Positions 16,371 through 27,818 of a DNA stretch of 64,000 bases are shown here, one piece after another. The DNA lies in the NCBI GenBank assembly GCA_016213735.1, contig JACQZU010000016.1:1-64000 (forward strand), given 5' to 3'. The stretch's first letter is position 1. Each line of letters begins with the position of its first letter. This stretch comes from Acidobacteriota bacterium (GTDB taxonomy: Bacteria; Acidobacteriota; Holophagae; Holophagales; Holophagaceae). The notes under the pieces are model-generated. The model was given only the letters and a program-made list of their open reading frames with translations. It had not been told where the DNA came from and did not search any database. A program made the translations under genes and the position numbers.

Positions 16371-16463
16371 GACGCCAAGAAATGAATGCCCCATGGCCGT
16401 GGGGTTCATGGCGTGCCTGGCGTCTTCGCGGTGAGGGTTGTCTTGTTTGAATGGGACAACCCT
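16371..16463. other. Two consecutive palindromic hairpins after the GGDEF-EAL gene
   Basis: The first (16371-16424) is nested: gacgcca/tggcgtc outside, atgaa/ttcat and cccca/tgggg inside. The second (16434-16442 with 16455-16463) is a perfect 9-bp stem starting 6 bases past the GGDEF-EAL stop codon. They probably end or stabilise that transcript before DUF309; no T-tract is present. Confidence 0.6.
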
Positions 16464-16468
16464 TGGGA

Positions 16469-18871
16469 TCAAACCACCCCCACGGCCTTGGTGGAGCGGC
16501 GCTTGCGCCAGAGTCCCCGGGCCTCGAAGAAGGCGGGCACCTCCTCCGGAGGCATGGGGCGGCTCACCAGGAAGCCCTGGGCCTCGTCGCAGTGCAGCGC
16601 CTTCAGGAAATCCAGCTGGCCCTGGTTCTCCACGCCCTCCGCGATGACCCGGAGGTTCAGGGTGTTCCCCATTCCGATGATGGCCGTGGCGATGGCCGCG
16701 TCGGTGGGGTTGATGTGCACGTCCTGGACGAAGGACTTGTCGATCTTGAGGGTGTTCACCGCCAGCCGCTTCAGCTGGGCCAGGGAGGAATAGCCCGTCC
16801 CGAAATCGTCCACGGACACTCTGAGGCCCAGGTCCTGCACGGACCGCAGGGTCTGGTCCAGGAGTTCGGGACCCGAGACGATGACCGTCTCGGTCACTTC
16901 CAGTTCCAGCAGGGAGGGGTCCAACCCGGTTTCCTGGAGCGTCCGCCGGAGGTGTTCGGTGAAGCCCGAATGGAGGAGCTGGCGCCCGGAGACGTTCACC
17001 GCCACGCGGGTGGGCGGGAGTCCCTGGGCCTGCCAGGTGAGGATCTGGTGGCAGGCCTGCTCCACCACCCACTCCCCGATGGGGAGGATGAGGCCTGTGG
17101 CCTCGGCCATGGGGATGAAGGAATCCGGTGCCAGGAGACCGAACTTGGGATGCTGCCACCGCAGCAGGGCCTCCAAGGCGGTGATATCTCCCGAGGTCAG
17201 GTCCACCTTGGGCTGGTAGTGGAGCCGCAGCTCCCCCTTGTCCACGGCCTTTCGGAGGTTCTGTTCCAGCATCAGCCGCTGGTGGGCGTCCTCGTCCAGG
17301 CTGGGGTCGTAGAAGGAGTAGCAGCCGCCGCCCCGGCTCTTCGCGTGGTACATGGCCACGTCGGCCTTCTTGACCAGCGTGTCCGCGTCCTCGCCGTCCG
17401 CGGGAAAGACGCTGATGCCGATGCTGGCCAGGAGGAAGAGTTCGTGGCCCTCCACCTGGAAGGGCCGGGAGAGTTCCGCCAGCACCTTCTCGGCCACCCG
17501 GCCCGCGTCCTCCGGGTGGGCCAGGCCGGGGAGCACCATGGTGAACTCGTCGCCCCCGAAGCGGGACAGGGGATCGGCCTCCCTCACCGTCCGGGTGAGG
17601 CGCTTGGCCACCCCCTGGAGCAGTTGGTCCCCCACGGGGTGGCCCAGGGTGTCGTTGATGTTCTTGAACCGGTCCAGGTCCAGGAAGAGCAGCGCCGCCT
17701 GCTTTCGGCTCCGGTGCGCCAGGGCCAGGGCCTGCTTGAGCCGGTCCGCGAAGAGGATGCGGTTGGGAAGCCCCGTCAGGCTGTCGTGGTGGGCCATGCG
17801 CACCAGGTTGGCCTGGGCCTGGCGCCGTTCCGTCACGTCCCGCCAGATGCCCCACACGACGCCCGTCCCAAGGCCGTGGGAACCGCCCGTGAGGCTGCCC
17901 TCCACGTACACCGTGGCCCCTTCCGAAGGCAGAAGGCGGGCCTCGATGGTCCCCCGGTATCCCGGGGTGAGGGCCCGCCCGAAGGTTTCGAGGAAATGCT
18001 CCCGGTCCTCCGGGTGGACCAGGTCCGCCAGCGCCGTGCCCAGGAGGTCCGGCAGGGGAAGGTCCATGAGCTCCCTCATGGCCCGGTTGCAGTAGAGGAA
18101 ACTGCCGTCGGCCCGGTTGCAGTGGATGAGGTCGGTGGCGTTCTCGATGAAATTCAGGAGCCGCTCCTCGCTCTCCCGCACCAGCCGCGCCTCATTCCGG
18201 ATCACGGACATCAGGAAGGTGGCGATGACCGCCGTGGCCCCGTTGAGGAGGGCCACCCAGACCGAGATGAGGATGAGGAACAGAGGGTCGTGGTGGATCC
18301 TCGAATCCACGAAGGGCATGGCGACGATGGGGAGGATGCCGTGGTGTTCCGCCCCCAGGAGCAGTCCGAAGAGGCTGCCCCCGGCCATCCCCAGGATCCA
18401 GACGTCCCGGGGCCGGTCCAGGAGGAAGGCCGCCTCGATGGTGATCACCAGGTAGACCGGCCAGAACCAGCTCGCCCCGCCCCCGCTGAGGTAGATCAGG
18501 GTGGTGGCCGCCCCGAAGTCCAGAAGCACCTGGACCTGGGGCAGGCAGGGGATCCGCGCTGCCCTGGAACAGGTGTGGAGGACAGAGTTGTAGCCCACCA
18601 CCGCCGCGATCGTGCCCAGCAGCGTCAGGACCTGCCAGGGCGCCAGGGCGAGGCCGTGGTGGCTGCCCCGGAAGGACGCCAGGGCATAGAGGGCGTAGAG
18701 GCCGAAGCAGGCCAGGAGGAACCACCGGGCCTTCACCGCCAGGCGGGTGCGCCGGGCGGCATCGGAGAGGTCGTCCCCCAGGGCCAGGGACGGGCCGGCG
18801 GGTCCAAGGGAGATCCGGCGCGAGAGCCGCTCGAACCCCTCGAACTGTTCCCCTGTCGGCACCATGTCCAC
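16469..18871 (-). CDS. Membrane-anchored GGDEF-EAL c-di-GMP enzyme with PAS domain
   Basis: An 800-residue protein with about five to six hydrophobic segments in residues 45-225 (MASE-like sensor), a PAS domain (about 230-355), a diguanylate cyclase domain and a phosphodiesterase domain. The cyclase motif RFGGDEF is intact at 439-443. The phosphodiesterase motif EALLRW is intact at 567-572, and the later motifs NVSGRQL, ELEVTE, DDFGTGYSSL, LKIDKSFV and AEGVE are all visible, so both activities look possible. In such dual proteins one activity usually dominates. It probably reports a membrane or ligand signal into c-di-GMP control. I saw no c-di-GMP riboswitch upstream. Confidence 0.94.
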   Translation of the reverse strand: MDMVPTGEQFEGFERLSRRISLGPAGPSLALGDDLSDAARRTRLAVKARWFLLACFGLYALYALASFRGSHHGLALAPWQVLTLLGTIAAVVGYNSVLHTCSRAARIPCLPQVQVLLDFGAATTLIYLSGGGASWFWPVYLVITIEAAFLLDRPRDVWILGMAGGSLFGLLLGAEHHGILPIVAMPFVDSRIHHDPLFLILISVWVALLNGATAVIATFLMSVIRNEARLVRESEERLLNFIENATDLIHCNRADGSFLYCNRAMRELMDLPLPDLLGTALADLVHPEDREHFLETFGRALTPGYRGTIEARLLPSEGATVYVEGSLTGGSHGLGTGVVWGIWRDVTERRQAQANLVRMAHHDSLTGLPNRILFADRLKQALALAHRSRKQAALLFLDLDRFKNINDTLGHPVGDQLLQGVAKRLTRTVREADPLSRFGGDEFTMVLPGLAHPEDAGRVAEKVLAELSRPFQVEGHELFLLASIGISVFPADGEDADTLVKKADVAMYHAKSRGGGCYSFYDPSLDEDAHQRLMLEQNLRKAVDKGELRLHYQPKVDLTSGDITALEALLRWQHPKFGLLAPDSFIPMAEATGLILPIGEWVVEQACHQILTWQAQGLPPTRVAVNVSGRQLLHSGFTEHLRRTLQETGLDPSLLELEVTETVIVSGPELLDQTLRSVQDLGLRVSVDDFGTGYSSLAQLKRLAVNTLKIDKSFVQDVHINPTDAAIATAIIGMGNTLNLRVIAEGVENQGQLDFLKALHCDEAQGFLVSRPMPPEEVPAFFEARGLWRKRRSTKAVGVV

Positions 18872-19037
18872 CCCGTTCCGGCGCGGCGGGTTTCCCGGAA
18901 GGGCGAGCCCCGTCGCCGCGGGGGTCGCCCCTCCGCCCGCCCGGGCCGGAGAGAGTCGGCCTTGGTCGGGTGAAACCCATCAGCACCCAGACTCAATTTT
19001 AGGTATTCTTGGAAAAATTACCAGAGCATCCTTATTC

Positions 19038-19901
19038 TTACAATTCGCTGACGCCGTGGCCCTCTCCGCCCCAGGACTCCAGGGGGACCAGGTTCAATCC
19101 TGAAAGGATCTCGGTCAGGCGGAGGCCGTAGCTTCGGAGCCCGGCGGCGTGGGCAAAGCGGTGCCCCAAGGGCGTGCCGGAGGGCAGAGGGGGCTGGCCG
19201 GGATCCAGTTCCCACGGGTGCAGCACCACGGGGGTTCCCGCGCCGGAGGCCGCCAACCCCTGGAGCCGGGCCCGCATCCAGGATTCCGGGAGCAGCCGCA
19301 GGGCCCAACCCCAGAGGGGGACCGCCAGCCAGGGCGGACCCGCGACCGGAGGGGGGAATTCCAGGAGGCCCGCCCCGAGCCGGTGCACCGTCCTGGGCCA
19401 GTGCGGATCCCCGAGCACCTTCAGGGGGGCCCGGCTGGAGTCCAGGTCGAAGCCCAGTTCCGGGAGGTGGCGCCACCAGCCCTCGGCCTCCCCGCGCAGG
19501 CTCCACTCCGGGGCCCGGTAGCTGCGCAGGGCGGACCCGGAGAGGTCCTCCAGGACCTTCCGGGCCTCGGCCAGGCTGGCCCGCCAGGTCGCGGCCTCCA
19601 TCTCGAAGGCCCGGCGGTGGGTGAGTCCGTGGAGCCCGATCGTGTGCCCGGCGCCCACGATGCGCCGGAGCAGGTGCGGGTGCCGGCGGGCCTGGTCCGC
19701 GAGGCAGAACCAGGTGGCCCGCGCGCCCCGTTCCTCGCAGAAGGCCAGGGTGGCCTCCGTGGCGCGCTCGAGCCTGTCCTCGAATCGGCCGAGGGCCCCC
19801 GGGTCGTCGAAGGGCGGACAGCAGAGCTGGAACCAGTCCTCCCAGTCGATGGTGAAGGGGAGGGTGGGCCCCTTCCTGGTCACAGAAGGCGCAGAAATCA
19901 C
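19038..19901 (-). CDS. Polysaccharide deacetylase (NodB-like, exopolysaccharide-locus type)
   Basis: The product belongs to the carbohydrate esterase 4 / NodB fold. TIDWEDWFQ carries the family Asp pair, IGLHGLTHRR the metal-binding His motif, and SYRAPEWSL the RAP motif. The C-terminal VVLHPWELDPGQPP and the overall pattern are like deacetylases of XrtA/PEP-CTERM exopolysaccharide loci, though no such locus is here. The start is uncertain: GTG 19901 overlaps the upstream stop by GTGA, but GTG 19883 gives VTRKGPTLPF and no site is strong. The first codons fall within the repeat arm flanking the GxxExxY gene, so the original 5' end may have been replaced. Confidence 0.82.
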   Translation of the reverse strand: MISAPSVTRKGPTLPFTIDWEDWFQLCCPPFDDPGALGRFEDRLERATEATLAFCEERGARATWFCLADQARRHPHLLRRIVGAGHTIGLHGLTHRRAFEMEAATWRASLAEARKVLEDLSGSALRSYRAPEWSLRGEAEGWWRHLPELGFDLDSSRAPLKVLGDPHWPRTVHRLGAGLLEFPPPVAGPPWLAVPLWGWALRLLPESWMRARLQGLAASGAGTPVVLHPWELDPGQPPLPSGTPLGHRFAHAAGLRSYGLRLTEILSGLNLVPLESWGGEGHGVSEL

Positions 19902-19919
19902 ACAGAATCCGCAGAACGG
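19878..19919 (-). repeat. GxxExxY cassette flank, 3' arm
   Basis: On the minus strand this reads as four units of about 10 bases of the ttctgcgcc/ttctgtgtg type. It is an inverted counterpart of 20341-20380 and covers the end of the GxxExxY gene and the beginning of the deacetylase gene. Confidence 0.75.
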
Positions 19920-20326
19920 CTTCCGGTGGGTAGCGTGTTCAGAAAGCGCCGGATGCCTTTGGTTCCCAGGGGGAAGGCTTTGAAGTTGAGGATCAGGCCC
20001 ACCGGGTGCCCCGAGAAGCGGAGGTAATTCAGGACCTGGGCATCGGGTTCGGGAAGGATGGCCTCGGCCACCTTGAGTTCGACCACGAGGGTCCCGTCCA
20101 CCACGAGGTCCATCCGAAAGGCCTGGGGCACCTCGAGTCCCCGGTAGAGGATCCCCAACTGGACTTGGCGCTCGACTCTGTGGCCCCGAAGCGTCAGCTC
20201 ATGGGCCAGGCAGGCTTCATAGGCCGATTCGAGAAGCCCAGGCCCCAGTTCCCGCTGCACCTCGATCGCAGCCCCGATCACCCTCCGCGTCAACTCCGCG
20301 TGGGGTCCCTCCTCCCCACCTGGCAT
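19898..20326 (-). CDS. GxxExxY protein (PD-(D/E)XK nuclease-like fold)
   Basis: A 142-residue protein with the name-giving motif (LGPGLLESAYEACL, about 26-40). The core strand pattern MDLVVDGTLVVELKVAE supplies the D...ExK of a PD-(D/E)XK fold. The family is often annotated as a nuclease-like or iron/sulphur-responsive small protein, but its cellular job is not known. These genes are commonly scattered and bracketed by short repeats. Here the flanks 19878-19919 and 20341-20380 form imperfect inverted arms. The gene separates tolQ from the deacetylase, in the same direction as both. ATG 20326 follows ggggag closely. Confidence 0.88.
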   Translation of the reverse strand: MPGGEEGPHAELTRRVIGAAIEVQRELGPGLLESAYEACLAHELTLRGHRVERQVQLGILYRGLEVPQAFRMDLVVDGTLVVELKVAEAILPEPDAQVLNYLRFSGHPVGLILNFKAFPLGTKGIRRFLNTLPTGSRSADSV

Positions 20327-20340
20327 GTCTCCCCCATGGA

Positions 20341-20380
20341 TTTCTGCGCATTCTGCGCCATTCTGCGCCTTCTGTGTCCA
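20341..20380 (+). repeat. GxxExxY cassette flank, 5' arm
   Basis: Three ttctgcgc(c)(a) units and one ttctgtgtcc unit, period 9-10, lie just upstream of the GxxExxY start and 17 bases after the tolQ stop. They are inverted relative to 19878-19919. Confidence 0.75.
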
Positions 20381-20396
20381 GCCTCTGGTGCTTTCC

Positions 20397-21092
20397 CTAG
20401 GTGAAGTTCCGCTCGGAGAGCCCGATGAACTCCAGGGCGAAGTCGTCCAGTTCGGTCTGCCACTGCTTGAGCTGGCCCTGGAAGAAGTTGTACGCCATGA
20501 GGGCCGGAATGGCGGCCACGAGGCCGAAGGCCGTGGCCACGAGGGCCTCGGCGATGGGAATGGCCACGGTGGCGAGGCTTGCGTTGCCGGTGTGGCCGAT
20601 GTTCTGGAAGGCGTCGATGATGCCCCACACCGTTCCGAAGAGGCCCACGAAGGGGCTCACGGCGGCGATGGTGGCGAGGATGCCGAGGTAGCTCTCCAGG
20701 CGGCCCATTTCCACCACGGAGGAGCGTGAGAGGCTGCGCTCCACGGCCTCCATGCTCCGGATCTGGGCCTTCTGGCCCGGGGTGCCCCCCCGGAGCTGGT
20801 AGGTGACCTCGGTGTAGCCCGCGGTGAAGAGGCCCACCATGGGGCTGAGGTTGAACTGGCCCACCTGCTGGCGCAGTTCCCTCCAGTCGGTGGACTTGCG
20901 GAAGGCGCTGCGGAAGCGGTCGCTGGCCTTGCGGCTCCGGCCGTAGAGGAAGGTCTTCTGGAGGATCACGAACCAGCTCAGCAGGGAGAAAAAGAGGAGG
21001 ATGAGCAGCACCACCTTGGAGACGGCACCGCCCCGGAGGACCACGTCCAGCAGGTTGAGCCCCTGAGCGGCGGCGAATTCGAAGCCCGGCAT
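20397..21092 (-). CDS. tolQ: TolQ/ExbB-type proton channel subunit
   Basis: This is an inner-membrane subunit that couples proton motive force to outer-membrane work (Tol-Pal constriction or TonB uptake). The 231-residue product has three hydrophobic segments: VVLLILLFFSLLSWFVIL near the N-terminus, then YLGILATIAAVSPFVGLFGTVWGII and ALVATAFGLVAAIPALMAYNFF (each spanning one helix). The conserved GLFGTVWGI is visible. TolQ is preferred over ExbB by length and the long cytoplasmic loop. ATG 21092 follows a ggggggc site. A TolR/ExbD partner, normally directly downstream, is absent; the GxxExxY cassette occupies that position. Confidence 0.87.
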   Translation of the reverse strand: MPGFEFAAAQGLNLLDVVLRGGAVSKVVLLILLFFSLLSWFVILQKTFLYGRSRKASDRFRSAFRKSTDWRELRQQVGQFNLSPMVGLFTAGYTEVTYQLRGGTPGQKAQIRSMEAVERSLSRSSVVEMGRLESYLGILATIAAVSPFVGLFGTVWGIIDAFQNIGHTGNASLATVAIPIAEALVATAFGLVAAIPALMAYNFFQGQLKQWQTELDDFALEFIGLSERNFT

Positions 21093-21171
21093 GAGCCCCC
21101 CTTTCGTGACGATCTTAACAAGGACCCGCCTCGGCCCCCGCGATACCCTGGGTGATTCCGGGGGAAGGCGC

Positions 21172-22545
21172 ATGCGGGTGATCGTGGTGGGGTCGGGGTA
21201 CGTGGGGCTCGTGGCGGCGGCGTGCTTCGCCGAGGCCGGGCACCGGGTGACCGGCGTGGACATCGAGGCCGCCAAGGTGGAGCGGCTCAGCGCCGGCCGC
21301 TCCCCCATCTTCGAGCCCGGCCTGGAGGACCTGCTCAGGAAGCACCTCGCCACGGGCTCCCTCTCTTTCACCACGGACCTGGGCCGGGACATGGCCGAGG
21401 CGGACGCAGCCTTCATCTGTGTGGGGACCCCCCAGAGCGAGGACGGCAGCGCCGACCTCAGCTTCGTGCTCCAGGTCGCCCGGGACCTGGCCGGTGCCAT
21501 GGCCCGCAGGCCGGAGGGGGCCAAGCCCCTGATCATCGTGGACAAGAGCACCGTGCCCGTGGGCACCGCCGCCCGGGTTCACGCGACCCTCCAGGCCCGG
21601 ACGGACCGGCCCTTCGAGGTCGTCTCCAACCCTGAATTCCTCCGGGAAGGCCGCGCCTTGGACGACTTCTTCTTCCCCGACCGGGTGGTGGTGGGCTGCC
21701 ACAGCGCGTTCGCCGAAGAGGTGATGAAGGCCCTCTATCAGCCGTTCCTGGACCGCGCCCAGGCCAAGGATCCGGCCAGCGGGCGCTGGTTCCGAATGGA
21801 TCCCCCCAGCGCCGAACTGACCAAGTACGCGGCCAACGCGATGCTGGCCCTGAGGATCAGCTTCATCAATGAGGTGGCGGGGCTGGCGGAATCCGTGGGC
21901 GCCGACATCGACCAGGTGCGGACGGCCATCGGGGCCGACCACCGGATCGGACCGGCCTTCCTCAACCCTGGGCCCGGGTTCGGCGGCTCCTGCTTCCCCA
22001 AGGACCTCCAGGCCCTCCTCAAGGTCGGCCGCGAACACGGGCATCCCCTGCTGACCCTGGCCGCCACCGTGGAGGCCAACCGGCTGCAGAAGATGGTCCT
22101 GGTCCGGAAGGTCAGGTCCTACTTCGGTTGCGGGCCCGAGGACCCCGCCCCCCTCCGGGGCCGGCGCCTGGCCCTCTGGGGGCTGGCCTTCAAGGCCCAC
22201 ACCGACGACATCCGGGAAGCCATGGCCCTCGCCCTCATCGAGTCCCTCGCGGCCCTGGGCGCCGAACTGGTGGTGCACGACTTCGAGGCCATGCCCAACG
22301 TGCGGGCGAAGATCGGCGACGCGGTCCGCTACGCCCCGGATCCCCTCGCGGCCTGCGAGGGGGCGGACGCCCTCCTCATCGCCACCGAGTGGCCCGGCTA
22401 CCGAGATGCGGACCTCCAGGCGGCCGGCGACCGGATGAAGGCCCGGGTGATCTTCGACGGCCGGAACCTCTTCCGGCCTGAAACACTTGAAAAAGCCGGC
22501 TGGACCTACCACAGCCTCGGCCGGCGAACCGGGAGGCCCTCATGA
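21172..22545 (+). CDS. ugd: UDP-glucose 6-dehydrogenase
   Basis: This enzyme oxidises UDP-glucose to UDP-glucuronate with NAD+, supplying acid sugars for capsule, exopolysaccharide or lipid A. The 457-residue length is typical. The Rossmann motif VGSGYVGL opens the protein, followed by DKSTVPVGT, NPEFLREG and the catalytic GFGGSCFPKD with Cys near 274. WGLAFKAHTDDIREA then marks the C-terminal UDP-binding part. ATG 21172 has gggggaagg upstream. It is divergent from tolQ with only 79 bases between the starts, so their promoters are back to back. A polysaccharide deacetylase lies 1.3 kb away. Confidence 0.96.
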   Translation: MRVIVVGSGYVGLVAAACFAEAGHRVTGVDIEAAKVERLSAGRSPIFEPGLEDLLRKHLATGSLSFTTDLGRDMAEADAAFICVGTPQSEDGSADLSFVLQVARDLAGAMARRPEGAKPLIIVDKSTVPVGTAARVHATLQARTDRPFEVVSNPEFLREGRALDDFFFPDRVVVGCHSAFAEEVMKALYQPFLDRAQAKDPASGRWFRMDPPSAELTKYAANAMLALRISFINEVAGLAESVGADIDQVRTAIGADHRIGPAFLNPGPGFGGSCFPKDLQALLKVGREHGHPLLTLAATVEANRLQKMVLVRKVRSYFGCGPEDPAPLRGRRLALWGLAFKAHTDDIREAMALALIESLAALGAELVVHDFEAMPNVRAKIGDAVRYAPDPLAACEGADALLIATEWPGYRDADLQAAGDRMKARVIFDGRNLFRPETLEKAGWTYHSLGRRTGRPS

Positions 22546-22901
22546 CGCGGATCCGCCTCGAACAGATCGCCCACGCCCGCTCGGGAGACAAGGGGGACGG
22601 GTCCAACGTCGGGCTCATCGCCTACAACGACGCGGGGTTCCGGGTCATCCGGGAACAGGTCACGGCGGAAAGGGTGAAGGCCCACTTCTCCCGCATCTGC
22701 TTCGGGGAGGTGGAGCGCTACGAAGTTCCGAACCTCCTGGCCCTCAATTTCCTCCTGCACGATTCCCTGGGGGGCGGTGGTTCCGAGAGCGTCAAGACCG
22801 ACGCCCAGGGCAAGACCCACGGGCAGGCCCTCCTCCGGCTGGAACTGGAGCTCCCGCCCGGCGTGGCCCTGGCGGATCTGGTACCCTCAACCAAAGCCTG
22901 A
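22542..22901 (+). CDS. AtuA C-terminal-like domain protein
   Basis: A 119-residue single-domain protein resembling the C-terminal portion of AtuA / DUF1446 proteins of terpene and acyl-CoA utilisation. It shows AHARSGDKGDGSNVG at the N-terminus and YEVPNLLALNFLLHDSLGGGG, then DAQGKTHGQALL. Stand-alone versions are known, usually next to the larger AtuA-like protein or acyl-CoA enzymes. Here the larger partner is absent; hbd two genes downstream is the only acyl-CoA gene. The start overlaps the ugd stop by ATGA, so it is co-translated with ugd. Function is unproven. Confidence 0.78.
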   Translation: MTRIRLEQIAHARSGDKGDGSNVGLIAYNDAGFRVIREQVTAERVKAHFSRICFGEVERYEVPNLLALNFLLHDSLGGGGSESVKTDAQGKTHGQALLRLELELPPGVALADLVPSTKA

Positions 22902-22935
22902 CTCCGGCGGTCCATCCCCCGGCAAGGAGCATCCC

Positions 22936-23115
22936 ATGGGAAACCTCGGCCTCACCGAAATGCTGTTGATCGGCATCGCCCTGCTGATCTTCTTCGGGCC
23001 CAGCCGCCTTCCCGAACTGGGCAAGTCCCTTGGGAAGGGCATCCAGGAGTTCAAGAAGGCCAGCAAGGAACTCACCGATTCCGTGAAGGAAGAGGTCACT
23101 TCCGAGAAGAAGTGA
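22936..23115 (+). CDS. tatA: Twin-arginine translocase subunit TatA/E
   Basis: This small membrane protein oligomerises to let folded Tat substrates cross the inner membrane. The 59-residue product shows the N-terminal membrane helix (LTEMLLIGIALLIFFGP), the FGPSRLPELGKSLGKGI amphipathic helix with the conserved Phe-Gly, and an acidic/lysine-rich tail. An aaggagc site precedes ATG 22936. It lies 64 bases before tatC. No separate tatB is seen, so this may be a minimal TatAC system. Confidence 0.95.
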   Translation: MGNLGLTEMLLIGIALLIFFGPSRLPELGKSLGKGIQEFKKASKELTDSVKEEVTSEKK

Positions 23116-23179
23116 ACGCCTCCCGCTCCCGCTCCAGGCCCCCGTGCGTCACGCCGAGGGCCTTTTCTTGACCTGAGCC

Positions 23180-23986
23180 ATGGCCGTCCCCGACACCCCG
23201 CCCAACCAGATGAGCTTCTGGGAGCACCTCCAGGAGCTCCGGGTCCGGATCGTGCGATCGCTGGGCATCATCGTGGCGGCCTTTGCCCTGACCTATGCCT
23301 TTCGCTTCAGGATCTGGACCTGGGTCCAGAAACCCTTCCTGGAGTCCATGGCGCGCCAGACCCACAAGCCCATCTCCGAACTCCAGCCCTGGGCCTTCAC
23401 CGACCTCTCCGAACCCTTCTTCAGCCTCATGCGCCTCAGCCTGTGGGCCGCGGCCTTCCTGGCGGCCCCCTTCCTCTTCTACCAGCTGTGGGCCTTCATC
23501 CGGCCAGGGCTCTACGAGCGGGAACGGCGCCTGGTGGTCCCCTTCGTGTTCATCACCAGCGCCATGTTCCTCGGGGGCGCCGCCTTCGCCTACTTCCAGG
23601 CCTTCAAGTTCCTCGGGGACATCCTCTTCCAGGAGGCCGCCCAGGCCGGGCTGCGGACCAACCTCCACATCGACAGCTATCTGGATCTCTTCCTCTACAC
23701 CCTCCTGATCACGGGGGTCATGTTCGAGCTTCCCGTGCTCTTCTACTTCCTGGCCAGGTTCAGGATCGTGACCGCCCGGTGGATGCTGAAGTACTGGCGC
23801 CACGCCACCGTGATCATCCTCATCGTCAGCGCCTTCTTCACCCCGGGTGACGTGGTCGTCACCACGATCTTCTTCACCGTGATCCTCGAGGCCCTCTACT
23901 TCGCCAGCGTGGCCGTGGCCTGGTTCGCGGAGCCCAGGGCGCCCCGTCCGGACGGGACGGGAAGCGGCGGCCCGGGCTATCCTTGA
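23180..23986 (+). CDS. tatC: Sec-independent protein translocase TatC
   Basis: TatC is the receptor that binds twin-arginine signal peptides and recruits TatA. The 268-residue protein has six hydrophobic segments. Diagnostic sequences include [16 protein letters not shown] near the N-terminus, the first periplasmic loop with [27 protein letters not shown]-type residues ([17 protein letters not shown]), and the late [13 protein letters not shown] and FFTPGDVV. It forms an operon with tatA. Its stop overlaps an alternative TTG start of the next gene, but the better start there is 24007. Confidence 0.95.
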   Translation: MAVPDTPPNQMSFWEHLQELRVRIVRSLGIIVAAFALTYAFRFRIWTWVQKPFLESMARQTHKPISELQPWAFTDLSEPFFSLMRLSLWAAAFLAAPFLFYQLWAFIRPGLYERERRLVVPFVFITSAMFLGGAAFAYFQAFKFLGDILFQEAAQAGLRTNLHIDSYLDLFLYTLLITGVMFELPVLFYFLARFRIVTARWMLKYWRHATVIILIVSAFFTPGDVVVTTIFFTVILEALYFASVAVAWFAEPRAPRPDGTGSGGPGYP

Positions 23987-24006
23987 TTGTTCATCCGGAG
24001 GTCTTC

Positions 24007-24867
24007 ATGGACATCAACACCGTCGGCGTCATCGGGGCCGGGCAAATGGGCAACGGCATTGCCCATGTCTTCGCCGCCTCAGGGTTCCAGGTGCTCATGC
24101 ACGACGTGAGCGAGGCCTTCGTCCAGAAGGGGCTCGCCACCATTGGCCGGAACCTCCAGCGGGGCGTGGACAAGGGGAAGCTCACGGAAGGGGAGAAGGA
24201 CCGGATCCTCAAGCGGGTCCGGACCACCACCAGCCTGGACGACTTCTCGGCCGTGGACATCGCCATCGAGGCCGCCACGGAGAAGTGGGACGTCAAGAAG
24301 CCCCTTTTCGAGAAGCTGGACGCCACCTGCCGGGAAGGCGTGATCCTGGCCTCCAACACCAGCAGCATCTCGATCACCAAGCTGGCGGGTCTCACCCGGC
24401 GCCCCGAGCGCTTCATCGGGATGCACTTCATGAACCCCGTGCCGGTGATGCAGCTCATTGAGATCATCCGGGGCCTGGCCACCAGCGACGAGACCTGCGA
24501 CACCGTGATCGGCCTGGCCACCCGCCTGGGGAAGACCCCCATCCAGTGCAACGACTCCCCGGGCTTCGTGAGCAACCGGGTGCTGATCCCCATGATCAAC
24601 GAGGCCATCTACGCGCTCTACGAGGGCGTGGGCGAGGTGGAGGCCATCGACGGCATCATGAAACTGGGCATGAACCACCCCATGGGACCCCTGACCCTGG
24701 CTGATTTCATCGGCCTGGACACCTGTCTTTCCATCCTCAATGTGCTGCACGAGGGGCTCGGCGACCCCAAGTACCGTCCCTGCCCCCTGCTCATCAAGTA
24801 CGTGGACGCGGGGTGGCTGGGTCGCAAGTCCGGCCGGGGATTCTACGAGTACGGCGACAAGGCTTGA
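24007..24867 (+). CDS. hbd: 3-hydroxybutyryl-CoA dehydrogenase
   Basis: This enzyme interconverts acetoacetyl-CoA and 3-hydroxybutyryl-CoA with NAD(P)H, in butyrate-type metabolism or beta-oxidation. The 286-residue protein has the Rossmann motif [13 protein letters not shown], then [22 protein letters not shown], the active-site [14 protein letters not shown] and PGFVSNRVL. The C-terminal dimer domain has [16 protein letters not shown], and the end is GRGFYEY. ATG 24007 has ggaggtcttc upstream, better than the earlier TTG at 23983. No thiolase or crotonase is adjacent. Confidence 0.95.
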   Translation: MDINTVGVIGAGQMGNGIAHVFAASGFQVLMHDVSEAFVQKGLATIGRNLQRGVDKGKLTEGEKDRILKRVRTTTSLDDFSAVDIAIEAATEKWDVKKPLFEKLDATCREGVILASNTSSISITKLAGLTRRPERFIGMHFMNPVPVMQLIEIIRGLATSDETCDTVIGLATRLGKTPIQCNDSPGFVSNRVLIPMINEAIYALYEGVGEVEAIDGIMKLGMNHPMGPLTLADFIGLDTCLSILNVLHEGLGDPKYRPCPLLIKYVDAGWLGRKSGRGFYEYGDKA

Positions 24868-24870
24868 ACA

Positions 24871-24900
24871 GGAAGGCGGGGTCCCCGGACCCCGCCTTCC
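24871..24900. terminator. Strong bidirectional terminator between hbd and S9 peptidase
   Basis: A 13-bp stem (ggaaggcggggtc with gaccccgccttcc, plus a short loop) lies between the convergent genes, 4 bases after the hbd stop. It is followed by cccctttc, so the T run is short. Confidence 0.75.
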
Positions 24901-24921
24901 CCTTTCGGGCTTCCGCGCTGC

Positions 24922-27636
<2,715 letters not shown>

Positions 27637-27818
27637 CGAAGGTCCTCCTCGGGAGCCACCGGCCCCCCGCGAAAGACTACGCCGGTTCCGCCCCCGGGGA
27701 CCTTTCCCGAGGGGAGCCGATGAAATCCCGGGCCGAACGGCCGGACGGGGGCTTGCCGAGGGAAGGAGGCCGTTGTCTCCTGGTTCGTCCGCCTCTCCGA
27801 ACCCCTCGTGGAGTTCCC

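Noticed and set aside
16451-18973. An 840-codon plus-strand open frame
   Set aside because: It is antisense to the GGDEF-EAL gene, whose motifs are complete.
18872-19037. c-di-GMP riboswitch upstream of the GGDEF-EAL gene
   Set aside because: The region can fold into GC-rich hairpins, but the conserved GEMM core and tetraloop sequences are absent.
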